Source: Aminipila luticellarii
Lineage (GTDB): Bacteria > Bacillota > Clostridia > Peptostreptococcales > Anaerovoracaceae
Reading direction: 5' to 3'
Assembly: GCF_004103735.1 (NCBI RefSeq)
Contig: NZ_CP035281.1
Coordinates: 1,488,001 to 1,552,000 of the forward strand
Length of the DNA stretch: 64,000 nt
The position numbers were made by a program, and so were the translations under genes. Within the stretch, counting starts at the first letter, position 1. Each line of letters opens with the position of its first letter. The notes beneath the pieces were generated by a model. That model made no database searches and was not told where the DNA came from. It saw only the letters and a list, made by a program, of their open reading frames with translations. Of the stretch, positions 60,231 to 64,000 are shown in pieces.

Positions 60231-60943
60231 TTCTTTTCCTCCTCTATTAATGCGATTTGAAGCGGTCTGCACTTCAGATAATCCAGTGATACCAGACTAT
60301 ATTCCACCCCATTCATCACACCCTTATATCCGTTTTTATGACCCTCTTGCCCGTGCAGATGCCCATATACGACCTTTTCTGCACCATACCTTGAGAACAA
60401 TTCCGTAAATCCGGATTTTTGCATTTTGTCATTGGTGGGCGGATAATGCAGCATTCCGATGATTCTTTTGAAGCCTGCCCTTTGGGCGGCTGACAGGGAG
60501 AACTCCAGTCTCATCAGCTCTCTTTCGTAAATCTTACGATCGTGAAGCCCAAATTCATCGCTTCCCGGACAAATCCATCCTCGGCTCCCGCAGACAGCAA
60601 TTCCTCCGGCATTATAAAAATCATTTTGCAGGAACGTCATGTCTTCATAAAGCTTATTGAGCTTTCCTATGCCGGTCCACCAAAGATCGTGGTTTCCCTT
60701 TGTGATGACCTTTCGCCCCGGCAGCTTATGAATCCACTCCAAATCTGCCATGGCCTCTTCCTTTTTTAACGCCCAGGAAATATCTCCCGGTATCAATACT
60801 ATATCATCCTTTGTAATTGTTTCTTCCCAATTTTCCTTTACCCTGCCGGTGTGATTCACCCACTGACCTCCGTAGATGTCCATGGGCTTTTTCACCCGTT
60901 CGTCAAAGGATAAATGCAAATCCGCAATAGCAAAAATCTTCAT
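60227..60943 (-). CDS. Metallophosphoesterase
   Basis: A 238-residue calcineurin-like phosphoesterase. Motifs run in order: IADLHLS (D-x-H), PGDISW (GD), KGNHDLWW (GNHD), MLHYPP and GHLHG. A two-metal site is implied. It overlaps deoB by ATGA and starts 6 bases after rmuC, so it belongs to the same operon. The physiological substrate is unknown. Confidence 0.88.
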   Translation of the reverse strand: MKIFAIADLHLSFDERVKKPMDIYGGQWVNHTGRVKENWEETITKDDIVLIPGDISWALKKEEAMADLEWIHKLPGRKVITKGNHDLWWTGIGKLNKLYEDMTFLQNDFYNAGGIAVCGSRGWICPGSDEFGLHDRKIYERELMRLEFSLSAAQRAGFKRIIGMLHYPPTNDKMQKSGFTELFSRYGAEKVVYGHLHGQEGHKNGYKGVMNGVEYSLVSLDYLKCRPLQIALIEEEKK

Positions 60944-60949
60944 CTGCGC

Positions 60950-62266
60950 TTATTCCTCTTCTTCATCCTTTAGGTATCCGACTACATGATCGGATTCCAA
61001 ATCCAATATAGAAGTGCTCTCCAATTCGCTCAATCCGGTAATCCCTCTGAGCTTTCTCTGAATGCTTCTCGTTCTTGTGCCAATCAATTTGTCCAGTTCC
61101 GCATTGGCCTGGTTAATCCGCTGCTGCGTGGCTTCCAGTACCGTACCAAACTTATCGAACTCCGTCTTAACAGCTCCCAAAATGTCCCAGACCTGACTGG
61201 AATGCTTTTGTATAGCCAGGGTCTTAAAACCCATTTGCAGGCTGTTCAGAAGTGCCGCCATCGTCGTCGGCCCTGCGATATTAATTTTGTATTCCCGTTG
61301 AAGGACTTCCACCAGTCCTCTTCGCACCACTTCCGCATAAAGTCCTTCAAAAGGCAGGAACATAATAGCAAAATCCGTAGTTGAAGGCGGTTCCACATAT
61401 TTCTCGTGAATATCCTTTGCTGCCTTCTTAATGGTCCTTTCCAGATTCTTTCCTGCTTCATCTATTTCTGCGGTGTTTCCTGAATCGTAGGCTTCCGTAA
61501 GCTTATTATATGCATCTGCCGGAAATTTAGCATCAATGGGCAGATAGACTACCCCATCCTGATCTCCCGGCAGCTTTATGGCAAATTCTACGCGCTCTGT
61601 TCCGCTGCTCTTTGTGCGAATATTTTCTTCATACTGCTCCTTAGATAAAATCTGTTCCAATATGGCTCCAAGCTGTATTTCTCCGAGAATTCCTCTGGTC
61701 TTAACATTGGACAGAACCTTTTTTAAGTCACCGACCCCGGCAGCCAAGGTCTGCATTTCTCCTAACCCTTTATAGACCTGTTCCAGCCGCTCGCTCACCA
61801 GTTTAAAGGATTGGCTTATCCTATCCTCCAGGGTTTTTTGCAGCTTTTCATCCACTGTATTTCGCATCTGTTCCAACTGTTTACTGTTTTCTTCCTGCAA
61901 AGCGCTCAGCCTTGTTTCCACGGTTTTCCGAATATTTTCCAATTTATGCTCGTTCAGCATAGTCATGTCGCTGAATTGCCTGTTGAGCTGTGCCAGCCGC
62001 ATATCCTGTGATTCAGCGGATTCCTTCTGGTTTCCCGCCACCATGTCTCCCATGGCTTTAAAGCTTCCCTGAATAAACTGCAGCGTCTCCTGCCTGGAGG
62101 TCTTTATTTCATGGATCAGCTCCATTCTGACCTGATTGATGCCCTTTTCGGATGTCTCTTTTATATGTACCAACTGCCTTTTTACAAGGATATATAGAAG
62201 GAGGCCTATTATTACAAACAATAAGCTCATTCCTGCCGCACACATGAAAATTATCATCGAACTCAT
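60950..62266 (-). CDS. rmuC: RmuC family DNA recombination protein
   Basis: A 438-residue protein with an N-terminal membrane anchor (about 3-28), a long coiled coil (about 35-170, many Glu/Lys/Gln heptads) and the RmuC nuclease-like domain (GILGEIQLGAILEQIL, VVYLPIDAKFP, FAIMFLPFEGLYAEVVR). The family limits inversions at repeats in E. coli. The ATG at 62266 is chosen because it precedes the membrane helix and follows AGAAGGGCGG. First gene of a five-gene run. Confidence 0.9.
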   Translation of the reverse strand: MSSMIIFMCAAGMSLLFVIIGLLLYILVKRQLVHIKETSEKGINQVRMELIHEIKTSRQETLQFIQGSFKAMGDMVAGNQKESAESQDMRLAQLNRQFSDMTMLNEHKLENIRKTVETRLSALQEENSKQLEQMRNTVDEKLQKTLEDRISQSFKLVSERLEQVYKGLGEMQTLAAGVGDLKKVLSNVKTRGILGEIQLGAILEQILSKEQYEENIRTKSSGTERVEFAIKLPGDQDGVVYLPIDAKFPADAYNKLTEAYDSGNTAEIDEAGKNLERTIKKAAKDIHEKYVEPPSTTDFAIMFLPFEGLYAEVVRRGLVEVLQREYKINIAGPTTMAALLNSLQMGFKTLAIQKHSSQVWDILGAVKTEFDKFGTVLEATQQRINQANAELDKLIGTRTRSIQRKLRGITGLSELESTSILDLESDHVVGYLKDEEEE

Positions 62267-62357
62267 AAATATATCCGCCCTTCTTATTCTGCAATGAACC
62301 AATCGTGCATATTTTCTATATAAGTATACCACAAAATGGGAGGTTTAAAAACCTAAA

Positions 62358-63332
62358 ATGAATATGACGAATAATCTGCACACTCTGATTTTATACATCT
62401 TGTACGGTGATTTTGGACTGCTTACCATTGTCCCTTACTTTTTATTCAAAATTCTGTTTCCAATCATAACATCTTTTTATCTGCTGCAGCTATTTCTGTT
62501 AGAATCTGATTTATTGAAAATTTTATCCTTTAAGCTGGACAAAGGCTTGAACAAATTTGGCCTGTCCTCTAATACACTGTTACCGCTTCTTTTGGGTTTT
62601 GGCTGTGTTACCGTAGCCTTAGGCACCTTGCAACTGACTGAAAACAAACGGGAAAGAAGAATTGCACAGATTCTTCTTTGTATGATCATTCCCTGTTCGG
62701 CTCAACTGGTCATCAATACCGTACTGATCTTTCAGACCGGCAAATCGTATCTCATGGCCTATATTCTCGTGATTTCTTTCCTTTTTTTAATATCGGGCTA
62801 CCTGCTGAACCGATGCTTTCCCGGCAGCTCTCCTCCTCCGAAGGGGTCCATCCAGACCTATAAGCGCCGCTACCATTTTATGTTTCCTAAGATTTGGCCT
62901 CTCCTTTGTAGGTCCGTTGGCAGCAGCATGGCTTTTTTAGCGGAAACTGCTGTTCCTTTTGCTGTGGGTAACGTGATTGTTTCCATTCTCTCCTACTGCG
63001 GCCTGATACATAAGCTCTGCATGTTTACTGCACCCTTGTTCTGCAATTTCTTGAAGCTGCCGGAAGATGCGGCTGCCATATTCATTTTGAGTATCATAAA
63101 GAAGGATTTGGGAGCTGCCAGCCTTTTAGCTCTTTTTTCAAACGGCAATTTTACAGAAGCACAGATTTTTATCTGTACGGTCATGCTTACTTTATTCGTC
63201 CCCTGCCTTGCTTCCATGATCATTTTATGGAAACATGAACGCAAGTGGATTGCTATGGTTATTTGGATTTTATGCCTGCTTCTTTCCATAATGATTGGCA
63301 AAGTATTATGTATCTTGTTAATATTGCCATAA
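62358..63332 (+). CDS. FeoB-like gate-domain membrane protein without G domain
   Basis: A 324-residue membrane protein with about eight spans. The block LLGFGCVTVALGTLQLTENKRERRIAQILLCMIIPCSAQL matches the first Gate region of FeoB ferrous-iron transporters, and AETAVPFAVGNVIV...CNFLKLPEDAAAIFILSIIKKDLG resembles the second. The usual N-terminal GTPase domain is absent. The family glycine-phenylalanine-glycine-cysteine motif is kept. It could be a nucleoside-recognition/Gate protein or a stand-alone FeoB core. The ATG has a rather distant GGGAGG. Confidence 0.78.
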   Translation: MNMTNNLHTLILYILYGDFGLLTIVPYFLFKILFPIITSFYLLQLFLLESDLLKILSFKLDKGLNKFGLSSNTLLPLLLGFGCVTVALGTLQLTENKRERRIAQILLCMIIPCSAQLVINTVLIFQTGKSYLMAYILVISFLFLISGYLLNRCFPGSSPPPKGSIQTYKRRYHFMFPKIWPLLCRSVGSSMAFLAETAVPFAVGNVIVSILSYCGLIHKLCMFTAPLFCNFLKLPEDAAAIFILSIIKKDLGAASLLALFSNGNFTEAQIFICTVMLTLFVPCLASMIILWKHERKWIAMVIWILCLLLSIMIGKVLCILLILP

Positions 63333-63392
63333 TGCAGGCAAAGTGTTATGATATTTATAAAATATTTCTTAGGATGAAAGGAAGTTCTGACT

Positions 63393-64000
63393 ATGTATGA
63401 AAACTTGAAATTTGAAGTAAAAAATAAAATTGCATTGATCACCATCAGCCGCCCTCAAGCCATGAATGCATTAAATATGGACGTTTTAAACGAGTTATAC
63501 GCCGCATTCACCGAAGTGGAAACAAATGAGGAGATTCGTTCTGCTATTTTAACAGGAGAAGGAAAAGCTTTCGTGGCCGGAGCCGATATTGCTGAGATGA
63601 ATTCATTTGATGCAATCGAAGGCAGAAACATGATGATTACAGGCCACCGCCTTATGAACTACATGGAATCCATTGAAAAACCAATTATTGCCGCAGTAAA
63701 TGGGTTTGCTCTTGGAGGCGGATGTGAGCTTGCCATGGCTTGCGATATCCGAATTGCATCAGAAAAAGCGAAGTTCGGTCAGCCGGAAGTAAATCTTGGT
63801 ATTATTCCGGGCTTTGGCGGAACGCAAAGACTTCCAAGGCTGGTCGGCAAAAGCATGGGTAAGTATTTGATCATGACCGCAGAAATGATTACAGCGGATG
63901 AAGCCTATCGAATCGGACTGGTTGAAAAAATGGTTCCACCGGAAGAATTGCTGGCTACCGCAGAAAAAATCGCCAAAACGATTATGTCAAAAGCCCCGAT
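63393..64000 (+). CDS. crt: Enoyl-CoA hydratase / crotonase, C-terminus cut by window edge
   Basis: About 202 residues of a crotonase are visible. The family segments are ALITISRPQAMNALN, the oxyanion-hole GKAFVAGADIAEM, and GGGCELAMACD with PEVNLGIIPGFGGTQRLPRLVG carrying the two catalytic glutamates. These hydrate enoyl-CoA in butyrate or fatty-acid pathways. The ATG at 63393 lies 7 bases behind GAAAGGAAG. It is probably the start of a butyryl-CoA gene set beyond the window. Confidence 0.9.
   Translation, partial: MYENLKFEVKNKIALITISRPQAMNALNMDVLNELYAAFTEVETNEEIRSAILTGEGKAFVAGADIAEMNSFDAIEGRNMMITGHRLMNYMESIEKPIIAAVNGFALGGGCELAMACDIRIASEKAKFGQPEVNLGIIPGFGGTQRLPRLVGKSMGKYLIMTAEMITADEAYRIGLVEKMVPPEELLATAEKIAKTIMSKAP

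Noticed and set aside
1-64000. CRISPR arrays, rRNA genes or prophage structural genes
   Set aside because: No regularly spaced repeats, rRNA-like sequence or phage morphogenesis proteins were seen.

Overview
The window looks like part of a low-to-mid-GC anaerobic Firmicute chromosome of the class Clostridia. Pointers are strong AGGAGG ribosome sites, a T-box leader, a four-subunit 2-oxoacid:ferredoxin oxidoreductase, a crotonase, SLH-type surface anchoring, HelD, BlaI/M56 and many amino-acid and peptide genes with no respiratory genes. A relative of the amino-acid-fermenting Anaerovoracaceae would fit, but that is a guess from gene content.

Region 1 (1-18000) is the most coherent block. A partial aspartate ammonia-lyase and a divergent LysR gene come first. 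A ten-gene minus-strand run (13065 down to 1953) then encodes an APC permease, a P1/DmpA aminopeptidase, a DppA D-aminopeptidase, an S66 LD-carboxypeptidase, an S12 serine hydrolase and a full Dpp/Opp ABC transporter. A second S12 hydrolase is transcribed divergently, followed by a sigma-54 activator and an Asp/Glu racemase. Both divergent transcripts have near-consensus sigma-54 (-24/-12) promoters, and shared palindromic or repeated motifs link them to the activator gene. I read this as a sigma-54-switched system for taking up and dismantling peptides with D- or other non-standard residues, with cell-wall peptides as the leading candidates. This is the window's best candidate for an undescribed system.

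Region 2 (18000-25200) holds a secreted SLH protein, a DUF2442 protein, a MalT-like LuxR regulator and an XRE regulator. Region 3 (25400-27170) is a small island between a tRNA-Ala and a 58-bp partial copy of it, holding a cyclotransferase-like gene and a decayed YhcG nuclease. Region 4 (27200-33900) has a GNAT, a flavodoxin, a radical SAM protein with an HxlR regulator, and a kynurenine module (Lrp regulator, an APC permease split in two frames, kynureninase). Region 5 (34300-41300) has a BlaI/M56 pair whose operator recurs before a small secreted-protein gene, HelD with an acyl-carrier-like protein lacking the carrier serine, remnants of DUF4143 and Fic/XRE genes, and tRNA-Ser.

Region 6 (41400-46500) has an M29 aminopeptidase and a gamma-delta-alpha-beta 2-oxoacid:ferredoxin oxidoreductase operon behind a T-box leader that reads as isoleucine-specific. 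Region 7 (46500-49500) has a SIR2-like protein beside an intact IS110-family element with a likely bridge-RNA region. Region 8 (49500-64000) is mostly housekeeping: an orphan amino-acid binding lipoprotein, SfsA, a DD-carboxypeptidase, a Kdp-like two-component pair without kdpABC, a Crp/Fnr regulator divergent from a ferredoxin-like gene, a nucleoside-salvage run (rmuC, phosphoesterase, deoB, pdp, MBL hydrolase), a FeoB-like gate protein and a partial crotonase. Most genes are on the minus strand.
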